A stretch of 64,000 nt of DNA. Source: Channa striata. Lineage: Eukaryota > Chordata > Actinopteri > Anabantiformes > Channidae. The stretch is taken from positions 930,001-994,000 of the forward strand of contig CM065182.1 in the NCBI GenBank assembly GCA_033026295.1. Direction: 5' to 3'. The notes below the pieces were generated by a model, which worked only from the letters and a program-made list of their open reading frames with translations, did no database searches and was not told where the DNA came from. Position numbers and translations under genes: made by a program. Positions 12,925-23,144 of this stretch are shown piece after piece. Positions within the stretch are counted from its first letter, which is position 1. The number at the start of each line of letters is the position of its first letter.

Positions 12925-14475
12925 AGCTTCTTTATTGATTACACCCAAGGTATCTGTAACCGGTATTTGTCAATTTTCTCAATGACAAGGACATAAACAA
13001 CAAAGCGGATGTAAAGCCAGAACAGCATATTACTCATCACTAATAGAAGAAAACAAGAACAACCCCCGGTTTCTTTTCAGCACTGTAGCCAGGCTGACTA
13101 AGAGCCATAGTTCGGTTGAGACTAGTGTTCCCTCAACGGTATGTAGCAATGACTTCATGACCTTCTTCACAAACAAAATCGTAGCCATTAGAAATAAAAT
13201 TCACCAGACCCTCCCCACAAATACAACAGAATTAGAATCATCAGTAAGTCCTCAGTCCCTTTTAGACTGCTTTGTGCCCATAGACCTTGCTGAGTTAACT
13301 TCAACTATTATGGCATCTAAACCAACAACATGTCTAGACCCTATTCCAGTTAGACTGCTCAAAGATGCTCTACCCTTATTTGACATGTTTGTATTAGATA
13401 TCATTAATCTATCTTTACAAACAGGATATGTACCAAAGGCCTATAAGGTAGCTGTAATCAAACCTCTACTTAAAAAACCTAGTCTGGATCCAGGTGTCTT
13501 AGCCAATTACAGACCAATATCCAATCTCCCCTTTATTTCTAAAATATTTGGAAAAAGTAGTTGTAAAGCAATTATGTGAGCACCTGCGCAGAAACGACTT
13601 GTGTGAAGAATTTCAGTCAGGATTTAGAGTTCATCATAGCACAGAAACCGCACTGATTAAAGTCACCAACGATCTTCTTCTGGCTTCAGATAACGGACTT
13701 GTCTCTATACTAGTTCTGCTAGATCTTAGTGCTGCATTTGACACCATTGATCACAGAATATTATTACAGAGACTAGAACATGTAATTGGATTTAAAGGAA
13801 CTGCACTAAATTGGTTTATATCGTATCTATCAGATAGATTCCACTTTGTTCATGTTAACGACGAATCTTTCACATTCAGAAAAGTTAGTTATGGAATTCC
13901 ACAAGACTCTGTATTAGGACCAATACTCTTTACTCTATATATGTCTCCCCTTGGCAACATTATTAGAAAAAACACGCAGTTATATCTATCTATGAAACCT
14001 GATGAAACAAACCACTTAATCAAACTACAAGCATGTCTAAAAGACATAAGGGACTGGATGACGTATAATTTCCTTCTTATAAACTCAGATAAAACTGAAG
14101 TTATTGTATTTAGGCCTAAAAGTCTAAGGAACATGTTTTCTAACCATATCGCTACTTTAGATGACATGACTCTTGCCCCCAGTAGTACTGCAAGGAATCT
14201 CGGAGTCATCTTTGTCCAGAATTTGTCATTTACCTCACACATAAAACAAATCTCTAGAACAGCCTTCTTCCACCTAAGAATCATTGCCAAAATTAGGAGC
14301 ATCCTATCCCAAAGCGATGGTGAAAAACTGGTTCATGCATTTGTTCCTTCTAGATTGGACTACTGTAATTCTCTACTTTCAGGCTGCCCTAGTAACTCTC
14401 TAAAAAGCCTCTAATTAATCCAAAATGCTGCAGCAAGATTGCTGACTGGGATTGGTAAGAAAGATCATATTTGGG
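12925..14475 (+). mobile_element. L2-like LINE reverse transcriptase, plus strand, inactivated
   Basis: Two overlapping frames (13157-13579 and 13548-14414) form one L2-like ORF2 interrupted by a frameshift near 13550. It shows 'LLKKPSLDPGVLANYRPISN', then 'LLDLSAAFDTIDHRIL', then 'YGIPQDSVLGPILF', and a C-terminal region ending near 'SRLDYCNSLLSGCP'. The stretch that should carry the YADD catalytic box is deleted: 'PLGNIIRKNTQLYLSMKP' runs straight from the helix before the box to the TQLY after it. It is 5'-truncated and starts back-to-back with the minus-strand LINE fragment. The two differ too much and overlap in coding content, so they are separate insertions rather than one 5'-inverted copy. 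Confidence 0.85.
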
Positions 14476-14717
14476 TTAGAAATTAAGTTTATATTATTTT
14501 CTAAACAAAGAAAGCAGCCAAGAGATGACATCATCAGTCAGATGGACAAAGTGATGTAATGTCCTGAAAGTGGGCTGGAGGACAAAGCATTTTTAGTGAC
14601 GCTGCAGGAAACATCACAAGCTCTGAGTTAGTGGGATCAAGCATTTACCTCGAACCTCACGACTTGACTGCTCTACACTTCAGTGTGATTCTACACTGCC
14701 TTCAGTGTGATTCTGTG

Positions 14718-15671
14718 ATGTCAGTGCTGCAGCCTGAGGTCAACATTACTGCTGGTCTGCAATATCAAGGATCACAGGAGAAAGCGTTGGTTGGGGTGTT
14801 ATGCACAGGGACAAGCTGTTCTTTCCTTTACATTAACAGTGTTTTACTCTTCACCCTGAGGAGTAAGCCGGTGTTTTGTGAGACATCCCGTTACATCCTG
14901 CTGTACAACCTTCTCTTTGCAGACACTGCTCATATGGTAACAAATGTTCTGCTGTTCTTACTGGCAGCTTTGAAGATAATAATTGCTTACATCCCATGCT
15001 GTGTCCTTGTCCTGCTCTCGGGTTTTACAGATATAATCTCTCCTCTCACCCTGGCTGTAATGTCAGTGGAGAGATATGTGGCTGTATGCCATCCACTGAG
15101 GCATTCTGCCATCTTCACAACGAGAAGTACGGGAACGGCCATTGCTCTGGTGTGGGCCTACAATTTCATTTACATCCTCGTTCAAGTGTTTATGCTGTTG
15201 TATGTGCTCACAAAAATCTACATCGATCTGCATTTGTATGACTTCTGCTCTAAGGAAGCCATTTTTAGTGCACCAATCTTTACAAAGTTTCAGCAAACAT
15301 ATCATGTCACTGTCTTTTTTGCAGCAAGTGTAACGATCATGGTGTCTTACATTGGTGTAGCAATTGTGGCCAAATCTGCCTCAACAGACAGAGCCTCAGC
15401 CAGAAAGGCTCTTCAGACACTTCTGCTTCACCTGATTCAGCTGAGCTTAATTCTCACGTCCACTTTCTTCACCACCATCATTGCAGCCTATGCTACAGTG
15501 GGGAGATTAACTCTTATCCGGGTTTACAATGTATGCTTCGTGTGTTTGAATATCCTTCCACGGTGTCTGAGTGCTCTCATCTATGGAATCAAGGATCAAA
15601 ACATCAGACCTGTATTCATGAAATATCTCTTCTGTCAGGGGAGGTCCTCAGTTATCCTTAACAAAAAATGA
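14718..15671 (+). CDS. Odorant receptor 131-like (7-TM GPCR), intact
   Basis: A single-exon class A G-protein-coupled receptor of 317 residues for odorant detection at the olfactory sensory membrane. The N-terminus carries one N-glycosylation site (NIT) before the family word 'LQYQG'. The end of TM1 reads 'LLFTLRSKPVF' and TM2 'RYILLYNLLFADTA'. TM3 ends in 'SVERYVAVCHPLRH', the E-R-Y form of the DRY motif, at about residues 118-120. A late intracellular basic loop contains 'SASTDRASARKALQTLLLHL', and TM7 ends in 'LIYGIKDQNIRPV' where other GPCRs have NPxxY. I chose the ATG at 14718 because it places the N-terminus as in the neighbouring receptors; an upstream in-frame ATG at 14631 would add 29 residues. 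It is nearly identical to the pseudogene at 7783-8734. Family naming (OR131-2-like) is from recognition. Confidence 0.88.
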   Translation: MSVLQPEVNITAGLQYQGSQEKALVGVLCTGTSCSFLYINSVLLFTLRSKPVFCETSRYILLYNLLFADTAHMVTNVLLFLLAALKIIIAYIPCCVLVLLSGFTDIISPLTLAVMSVERYVAVCHPLRHSAIFTTRSTGTAIALVWAYNFIYILVQVFMLLYVLTKIYIDLHLYDFCSKEAIFSAPIFTKFQQTYHVTVFFAASVTIMVSYIGVAIVAKSASTDRASARKALQTLLLHLIQLSLILTSTFFTTIIAAYATVGRLTLIRVYNVCFVCLNILPRCLSALIYGIKDQNIRPVFMKYLFCQGRSSVILNKK

Positions 15672-17400
15672 TTTTAAACATGCTACAATTGAGTTCTTAC
15701 TGATATTCACAAAGCAATTCACAGATTGTTTTATATGGCATACTCTACACTTTGTTAATATATAATTAAAATTGACAACTGTATCAATATAAACAATAAC
15801 AGTAACCAGGTGCATCTCTCCTCTGTGCTGCAGTATGGTGCAGAAGCTGTCTAAACCTTTTCCTTAAGTAGTGTATTTTACATTAAAATGCCAAAGCATT
15901 ACATCTGTGGCATGGGTCACAAACAACATCCATAAAGTAGGTTATTACCATTTTCTTATAATTAATTTTCTCTAAAAAATGTTTCTTTAAAATCACAACG
16001 TTCCCTTTAATTTGGATGGAATAAAAGATGGAATAACACTCCTGTCTGAACGTGTCGTATTATTCATTATTCATAGATCTCCTATGCTTACTGATGTCAT
16101 GTCCATTTTTAACCAACAAAAACTAATATTTCTATGATATAACTATGTGTTCTATAACAAGTACTAATATTTGTCATTTTAGTATTTGGATAAATTATCT
16201 TGTTAAATATACATTGGAAACAGATGTAGTGTAGATGAATTAATGTGTCAGATACACCTTTAATAACCATGTTGCTGTTGGTGTCATTCTCAGAATATAT
16301 CATTATAAAGAATAAATCATTATAAAGTAAAGTCATAGTATCTACAACTAATAATATGTGGCAATAACAAGAGCTACAGTAATTCCATGGAAACACCTTT
16401 GGTTGTTTCTGTGTCATAGCCATGAAGAAGAGCTGTAAAAAAACTAACTAAATGTTTCTACTTAATGTCATGGTAACAACTGCAGTAATGAAGATGGAAG
16501 ACATGACAGTTCTTCAGAAGTGAAGCTATCTTAAGCCTGTGTTTAATATGTTTAATAAACCCTGCCCAAACCATATTATAGCTATACAAATATCATCATG
16601 CTGATTCAAGATTCTGATGAGTTTGTTTCTATAGTCATTTTAAATGCCACAGATATTACGTCATTTTTAAATTTTGTTTAAATTCTTTATTTATGTCTTT
16701 TGTATTTATTTGATTGTTTGAGGCAGGCCCAGAACAATATTTAATTTGTGTTCCCCACAGACACTTTTTGGTGTTGCAAGTTTTGAGAAGAAGGCATGTG
16801 GAACTAAAGTAGTTAAGCCAAGAAGTTAAGGTGTTTTATTTTTAGATTCATTCCTGCAGCCAGTGAGATACGTATTTACTTTGACATCCTGCTGTGTGTT
16901 TTTTAATGTATTCATTTGTTTTGCAAAATGTGCCCCAAACATTTCTGACATCATTTCACGGTAATATCTGTAGGGTTAAAATTGAAGGGATTGCATCTGT
17001 CCAGAACTGAAACTATTCTAAGCCATAGTCGTCTTCTCGTCCTCTTGCCTGGCAGCTCCATTTCCAACATCCTTTTCTTTACAATGTGTATTCACCGTGT
17101 TACCGGTTATGTGTTTGAATAATTCGACAGTGCATTTTATCAAAGTCAAGAGCAATAAGAGCGACAAGAAAAAAATTAATCAGTAATTAAAGAACCGCTT
17201 TGTTGTGTATTCCTGGAGCAAATGACAAGCTTGACTATTGTCTCAAGTGCAATGTTTGCAATGAATACACAAATTTTTTGAATATTGCTTCCTTTTTCGT
17301 GCTGTGGTGCATTTCGTGTCACCTGTCAATTAAGCTAACCAAATTAACCTACATCTTTTTATATTAAATAAATTATATTAAATAAAAAACAAATCTAATC
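15672..17400. other. AT-rich spacer downstream of second receptor
   Basis: No coding exon or RNA gene is recognisable. The first 400 bp are a diverged counterpart of the flank behind the first receptor copy. The remainder is AT-rich, with no repeat I can name until the RTE-like element begins near 17400. Confidence 0.5.
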
Positions 17401-17404
17401 TAGC

Positions 17405-18950
17405 CACAGGGGTTGCAAGCCAGTAACTTCTGTGCCCGTCCCAAGCCCGGCAGGAAGGGCATCCGGCGTAAAACTTGCCAAGTACAAGCATGCGAGTCAT
17501 CCATACCACTTTCATATCGGATTGTCAGGGCCCGGGTTAACAACGACCGCCACCGGTGCTGTTAACCTTCAGGGTGCCAGTGGAAATTGGACTACTGTTG
17601 GTCGAAGAAGGAGAGGAAGCAGAAGGGTTCATGGTCAGAGAAGGATGGGGAAAGGCAGGAGCTTAGATCTGAGAGGAGGGACTCTTAACATTGGCACAAT
17701 GACAGGGAAAGGTAGAGAGCTGGCAGACATGATGGAGAGAAGGAAGGTAGATGTACTGTGTGTGCAGGAGACGAGGTGGAAGGGCAGCAAAGCACGTAGT
17801 ATTGGAGGAGGATACAAACTGTTCTACCATGGCGTGGATAGGAAGAGAAACGGAGTAGGAGTGATCCTGAAGGGGGAGTTTGTGAACAATGTTCTAGAGG
17901 TAAAAAGAGTCTCAGACAGGGTGATGAGCCTAAAGCTAGAAATCCAAGGGGTGATGGTGAACATAGTCAGTGGGTATGCTCCACAAGTTGGGTTAGAAGA
18001 GAAGGAGAGATTCTGGAGTGAGTTTGATGAGGTTGTAGAGAGTATCCCCAGAGGAGAGAGAGTAGTTGTTGGAGCAGACTTTAATGGGCATGTTGGTGAG
18101 GAGAACACAGGTGATGAGGAGGTGATGGGGAGGTTTGGTGTAAAGGAAAGGAATCCAGAAGGACAGATGGTAGTGGCCTTTGCTAAGAGGATGGAAATGG
18201 CTGTAGTCAACACTTACTTCCAGAAGAGAGAGGCACACAGAGTGACATACAAGAGTGGAGGTAGGAGTACACAGGTGGACTACATCCTATGTAGACGAGG
18301 TCATTTGAGAGGTTAGTGACTGTAAAGTGGTGGTAGGAGAGAATGTAGCCAGACAGCACCACATGGTGGTGTGTAGGATGACTCTGGTGGTCATGAAGAA
18401 GAAGAGAAGAAAGACAGAAAAGAAGACCAAGTGGTGAAAGCTAAAGAATGAAGAAACTTGTGCGGAATTCAGGCAGAAGTTGAGACAGGCTTTGGGTGGT
18501 CAGGAAGAGGGCATGTTGGAGAAGCGTTCTGGTGCCGATCTTTAAGAACAAGGGTGACACGCAGAACTGCGGGAACTACAGAGGGATAAAGCTGATGAGC
18601 CACACAATGAAGCTGTGGGAAAGAGTAGTGGAAGCCAGGCTTAGGAAGGAGGTGGAGATTTGTGAGCAGCAGTATGGTTTCATGCCCGTAAGAGCACCAC
18701 TGACGCCATTTTCGCTTTGAGGTTGTTGATGAAGTACAGAGATGGTCAGAAGGAGCTGCATTGTGTCTTTGTGGATTTAGAGAAGGCGTATGACAGGGTG
18801 CCGAGGGAGGAGCTGTGGTACTGTATGAGGATGTCGGGAGTGGCAGAGAAGTACGTCAGAGTAGTTCAGGACATGTATGAGAGGAGCATGACGGTGGTGA
18901 GATGTGCCGTAGGTCAGACAGAGGAGTTCAAGAATTTATGTGTTCAATTG
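17405..18950 (+). mobile_element. RTE-like LINE, endonuclease plus partial reverse transcriptase
   Basis: The frame 17432-18316 encodes an apurinic/apyrimidinic-type endonuclease: 'LNIGTMTGKGRELADMM', then 'VDVLCVQETRWKGSKA' (catalytic Glu), 'NIVSGYAPQVG', 'VVVGADFNGHVGE' (catalytic Asp/Asn) and 'TQVDYILCRR' near the end. The linker 18300-18480 is broken by stops. A jump near 18490 removes the start of the reverse transcriptase, which resumes as 'GNYRGIKLMSHTMKLWERVV' (18496-18720) and 'CVFVDLEKAYDRVPREELWY' (18717-18950). The element stops before the catalytic [YF]ADD box. This domain order and wording are typical of RTE/BovB-class elements. It is a dead, internally deleted and 3'-truncated copy. 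Confidence 0.85.
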
Positions 18951-20150
18951 AGCAAATTAGGAAGCCACTTGCAACGCTTTGAATATTCTTACCTTTTTTT
19001 CGAACATTAAGTCCCCCGTGGTAAAACATGACACAAAATGTGTAGTATTACACCAATGTCAATGGCTCAAATCTAATTTTCTAATTCAAAATACTTCAAT
19101 CTAATAGAAGTACTTTGAAAGTCCGGAAAGACCTTTTACAGAATTCTGGCTGGAGTCCAGCAAAACTTGACTGCATTGATTGTGCATGTCAGTGTTCAGA
19201 TGAGGGGCAAGCTGATACAATGAATTCACCTGAAATTGGCAACTAGGCAACCGCCAGCTTTCAAATCTCGAGTCTTGCTTTCCTCCCTGTTCACAACTGC
19301 ATCCACATTTGACTAACTTTGTCTAAACTTCTGACTCAGTTTAATTCAACTTCATATAGTGCCAATTCACAACAAAGTTATCTTTGCCAACTGTATTATC
19401 AATGAGATGCCAATCTCGAGTCTTGCTTTCCTCCTGTTCACAACTGCATCCACATTTGACTAACTTTGTCTAAACTTCTGACTCAGTTTAATTCAACTTC
19501 ATATAGTGCCAATTCACAACAAAGTTATCTTTGACTTTGTGATGTTTTGCTAACAACAAGCCCTGTGCGTATATTTTTAGTTTTAGTACAGCTCTACTGA
19601 GGGGCAAGCTGATACAATGAATTCACCTGAAATTGGCCACTAGGCAACTGCCAGCTTTCAAATCTCGAGTCTTGCAGGAGCAGGAAGGCTGCAGGACTGG
19701 ATGGGATCAGCCCCAGACTGCAGAGGAACTGTGCTGACCAGCTCTGTGAGATGGTCACGTACATCTTCAATTTAGCCTCAGTCTGGAGAGGGTCCCTGTC
19801 CTGTGGAAGACTTCCTGTGTGTTTCAGGTTCCCAAGATCACTCACACTAAGGAGCCAAACCACTATAGACCTGTAGCCTTGCCCTCCCATCTGACTTTTG
19901 AAAAAATTCAAAATGCTCAAGTATACTTGGTCTCAACTTTGGAGATGGAGGGTAAATTTTTTCCCTTAATCGTTTCTTTTTCAGCTCTCTATGGTTGCGA
20001 GGGTTAATTCAACAAATGCTGCCATCTTTGCCACAATGAGCAATGTCCTGTAATATAAACATTAGTGAGATAGAAGTTTAAATTGCACGTTCCCTGAGCA
20101 TCCATATAGCAACGTTTCAATTGATATGCATATTGTCAATACGCCGCTAT
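18951..20150. repeat. Spacer with nested direct duplications
   Basis: A stretch of about 118 bp beginning with 'ctcgagtcttgctttcctcc' occurs at about 19266-19385 and again at about 19416-19533, almost unchanged. A second unit ('gaggggcaagctgatacaat' through 'ctcgagtcttgc') occurs at about 19201-19277 and again at about 19598-19675, so the copies are nested. No gene is seen. The remainder to 20150 is AT-rich apart from the LINE piece described separately. Confidence 0.65.
19670..19905 (+). mobile_element. Non-LTR reverse transcriptase fragment
   Basis: Plus-strand translation, with frame breaks, gives 'AGLDGISPRLQRNCADQL', then a Trp-Lys-Thr segment and 'KEPNHYRPVALPSHL'. This is the N-terminal fingers region of a Rex1/L2-type LINE reverse transcriptase, related to the fragment at 6810-7256. 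Only about 230 bp survive. Confidence 0.6.
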
Positions 20151-20175
20151 ATCTAAATGTTTACACCCAGCCCTG

Positions 20176-20212
20176 CATCATTGCAGCCTGTGGTACAGTG
20201 GGGAGATTTCCA
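20176..20212 (+). pseudogene. Short relic of an odorant receptor gene
   Basis: About 35 bp ('catcattgcagcctgtggta' and 'cagtggggagatt') match the extracellular loop region of the intact receptor near 15475-15510 ('catcattgcagcctatgcta', then 'cagtggggagatt') with few differences. No further receptor sequence is recognisable around it. It may be a tiny remnant of a lost receptor copy, or chance. Confidence 0.4.
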
Positions 20213-20768
20213 CTAACTATGGAACATACAGCTTTACATTCTGCTCAATCAGTCTGCTCAATTAATAGCAGACACCAGCTTATTCAGTGTTTGTCATATG
20301 TTTTAATAGCAATTCAGGGATTTCACATACAATGTATTTATTTCTATTTAAAATTGCACGATTCTCTTGCCTACACTTAATCACAGATAGGGCTAATCAC
20401 AGATAATCACAGATATCAATCCCCTGTTGTTTGCCAGTATGCACAACAAAATGACTTGCACAAGGGAAATAGTAAAAAAAAGTAATCCAGTTTTATCGCC
20501 AACAAACAACATGTCACCTCATTCGAACATGTCATGGTGTCACGCGAAGAGGGTGGGAGGAATTAGCTCATATACCCTGTTACGCCCAGCAAACCCGTCA
20601 GAGCAGCCCTGCCTGTGTTGGGACATACAGGTTCTAGCCTGCTAACTGCACAGGATACATGTGTGTGGATTAATATTGGGTATTCTTGTGAGCTGGTAGT
20701 TATTTCTACTCTTATGATAAATGTAAGACTAGTTGTGCAGGAAAATATTATGTTTTTGTTTGTCCAAG

Positions 20769-21704
20769 ATGTTTGCAAATTGGACAAATGTCAGTGTTGG
20801 ACTGCAGTATCAAGACTTACTTGGACTCGTGTTATTTTCTGTTCTGTCAACTGTGACATGTTGCATCTTTCTCTTCATTAACGGGACTATGCTTTTCACT
20901 CTTAGAAGCAAACCACTGTTTAGTGAAAGCCCATGTTACATTCTTCTGTATAATCTCCTTTTTGCAGATACAGCTCATCTGGCACAGAGTCAGGTATTGT
21001 ACCTTCTGGCTGGTTGTAGAATAATGCTGACATATCCTGCATGTGGTGTTCTTACTATGCTTGCTAATCTGACAACTACGATCTCTCCTCTCACACTGGT
21101 GGTGATGTCTATGGAGAGATTTGTGGCTGTGTGTTACCCACTGAGACATGCTACCGTCATAACCATCAGAACCACAGAAGTGACTATCCTTACAGTATGG
21201 ACTTTTAGTTCAATAAATGTATTTACTCGGGTTATTCTGCTTTTGAATTTTCCATTTAAAGACCTGCAGAGTCTGCAGATGAAAGACTTTTGTTCTCCAG
21301 AAAGCTTGTTGCTTGATCCTACTTCTGCCCTTTTTAATAAAGTCTTTACTTATTTTGTGTTTGTATCAGCTGGTGCGGCAGTAAGTTTCTCCTATATTGG
21401 TGTGACCATCGCCGCCAGGTCAGCCTCTAAAAACAAAGCTTCAGCCCGTAAGGCTCGTAACACCCTGCTGCTGCACCTGGTGCAGCTGGGCCTCAGTCTC
21501 TCCTCAACAATATACAACCCATTACTCACAGCTATATCCAAGGTCCTAGACAGGATAATACTTCTGCGCATCCAAATGTTCTTATATGTGTGTATTATCA
21601 TTCTGCCAAGATGTATGAGTGGTCTAATCTATGGCATCCGAGATCAGAACATCAGACCTGTCCTTATGTACAATCTCTGCTGTCAGTGTAAGTATTTATC
21701 ATAG
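20769..21704 (+). CDS. Odorant receptor 131-like (7-TM GPCR)
   Basis: A 311-residue single-exon receptor with two potential N-glycosylation sites at the N-terminus (NWT at 4, NVS at 7). TM1 ends in 'LFINGTMLFTLRSKPLF', TM2 reads 'YILLYNLLFADTA', and TM3 ends in 'MSMERFVAVCYPLRH' (E-R-F in the DRY place, about residues 116-118). The late basic loop contains 'SASKNKASARKARNTLLLHL' and TM7 ends in 'LIYGIRDQNIRPV'. I take the ATG at 20769, not the open-frame ATG at 20733, because it aligns with the other receptors and directly follows a pyrimidine-rich stretch ending in AG, as if a 5'-UTR intron ended there. A 210-bp stretch, 21354-21563, is almost identical to the next receptor although flanking coding sequence is not. 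Confidence 0.88.
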   Translation: MFANWTNVSVGLQYQDLLGLVLFSVLSTVTCCIFLFINGTMLFTLRSKPLFSESPCYILLYNLLFADTAHLAQSQVLYLLAGCRIMLTYPACGVLTMLANLTTTISPLTLVVMSMERFVAVCYPLRHATVITIRTTEVTILTVWTFSSINVFTRVILLLNFPFKDLQSLQMKDFCSPESLLLDPTSALFNKVFTYFVFVSAGAAVSFSYIGVTIAARSASKNKASARKARNTLLLHLVQLGLSLSSTIYNPLLTAISKVLDRIILLRIQMFLYVCIIILPRCMSGLIYGIRDQNIRPVLMYNLCCQCKYLS

Positions 21705-23062
21705 TTTTCAGCTTTTACAGACATGTTTAAGCACTTCTTTAATAACTGGGATATAATAAAAAAAAGACTTCACATACAAGAAATAATGTGTGTGCTATTT
21801 TTGTAGATTCATCTCATTATGTCGAAGGTTTATCTCTAACTAGGATAGGATAAACGTTAATAATAAGAAGAAAATCTGGTCTATTCTCTACAGATATGAT
21901 TGTATTTAATACATTTTCTGACTGTTTCAAGTTATAACGCCTTTCGAAAATTTTGCCCCCTTACAGTGTGGCACTTCACAGCTGTCAGAGGGAGATTTTC
22001 AAACACAATGTTTCTATTCAACATGTATTTTTGGCCACAGATTTCACTCTAGAGACAGTGCCAGTAAACTTGTTTCACTAAAATACATTTTAGAACGCAA
22101 GTGATTTTTTTTCAGTGAGAAATTGTTAAAATGGCATTTTGATATTTCTGGTCTACTCACAATTTCCTTCCAAAGACTCAGCAAAGGATTGTCTGTGATA
22201 TATTACATCTTTTTTTATGGAGTTATGTTTTTTCCTTTGTAAGCCAAAGTACCAAAATACCTTCAAACTGTAATTAAGTCAGAATCTACCACCAGCCAAG
22301 GCTCAAGATCGGATTTTTATTACAGGTCTACACTTAGTGAAGATACACTGCAGTATGTCGCAGTTATAAAGCACCGGTCTTAACATGAGATCATGAGATG
22401 TGCAATGAGCTTGTGATAGCGCAAAAGTAAAAACCATATGTTTTAACATGAGCTCCATCACCTACAGTTTTAAAGCCTTTGAAACAAAAGCCTTTTATTC
22501 ATTTTTCAAAATAATCACATTTCTACAGCAAAATGAACATGTGGCTAATTCTAAAGTAAAACACATGTTGTAATATTAGCCGATAAGTCACTTTGAATAC
22601 ACGCGTCTGCCAAATTAAAAAATGTAAATGAACCACCTACAGGATTCACACCTTTGAAATACAAGGATTTATTGGACATTTCTTTCAAAATAACAAGGGC
22701 GGAATAAGCTTGGGGTGACCTGATGTTTTGAAAGACGTTTTCAAAACTTTTATTTAACTACTTTAACAAACACATTTGTTACAAATTCCTTTAAAGTAAC
22801 AATAACTTATTGCCTCAAGAGCAATAATATAAATTTATAGGTTAAACATAAGAACTGTTAATGACTGAAAAAACAACAATATGTGCTTATAAAACTGCAC
22901 AGCTAAAGGTGTTGCTTTAATCAATGATGAATTCAAGATCTGCTGTGTCTTTTATTAGACTTACTAATTAGTATCATTATGTTAGTAGTCATTCATGTTT
23001 TTCAAGATAATTTTTCAAGTGTTTTTTTTTATCTTTGACTGACATCGGCAACAACATGGGTT

Positions 23063-23064
<2 letters not shown>
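21705..23064. other. AT-rich spacer
   Basis: No gene, RNA or classifiable repeat is recognisable between the third receptor and the microsatellite at 23065. Confidence 0.5.
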
Positions 23065-23094
<30 letters not shown>

Positions 23095-23096
23095 TA

Positions 23097-23142
<46 letters not shown>
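23065..23142. repeat. Compound microsatellite (CA)n-(TG)n-(TA)n
   Basis: A CA run (about 23071-23094) is followed by 'tatg', a TG run (to 23107) and a TA run (to 23141). The CA and TG halves are complementary, so a hairpin with a 4-base loop is possible. The open frame across it (YIYIYIYI) is an artefact. Confidence 0.9.

Positions 23143-23144
<2 letters not shown>

Noticed and set aside
12010..14475. One LINE copy with 5' inversion (twin priming)
   Set aside because: Both halves contain the same reverse transcriptase region with different sequence, so they are two insertions.
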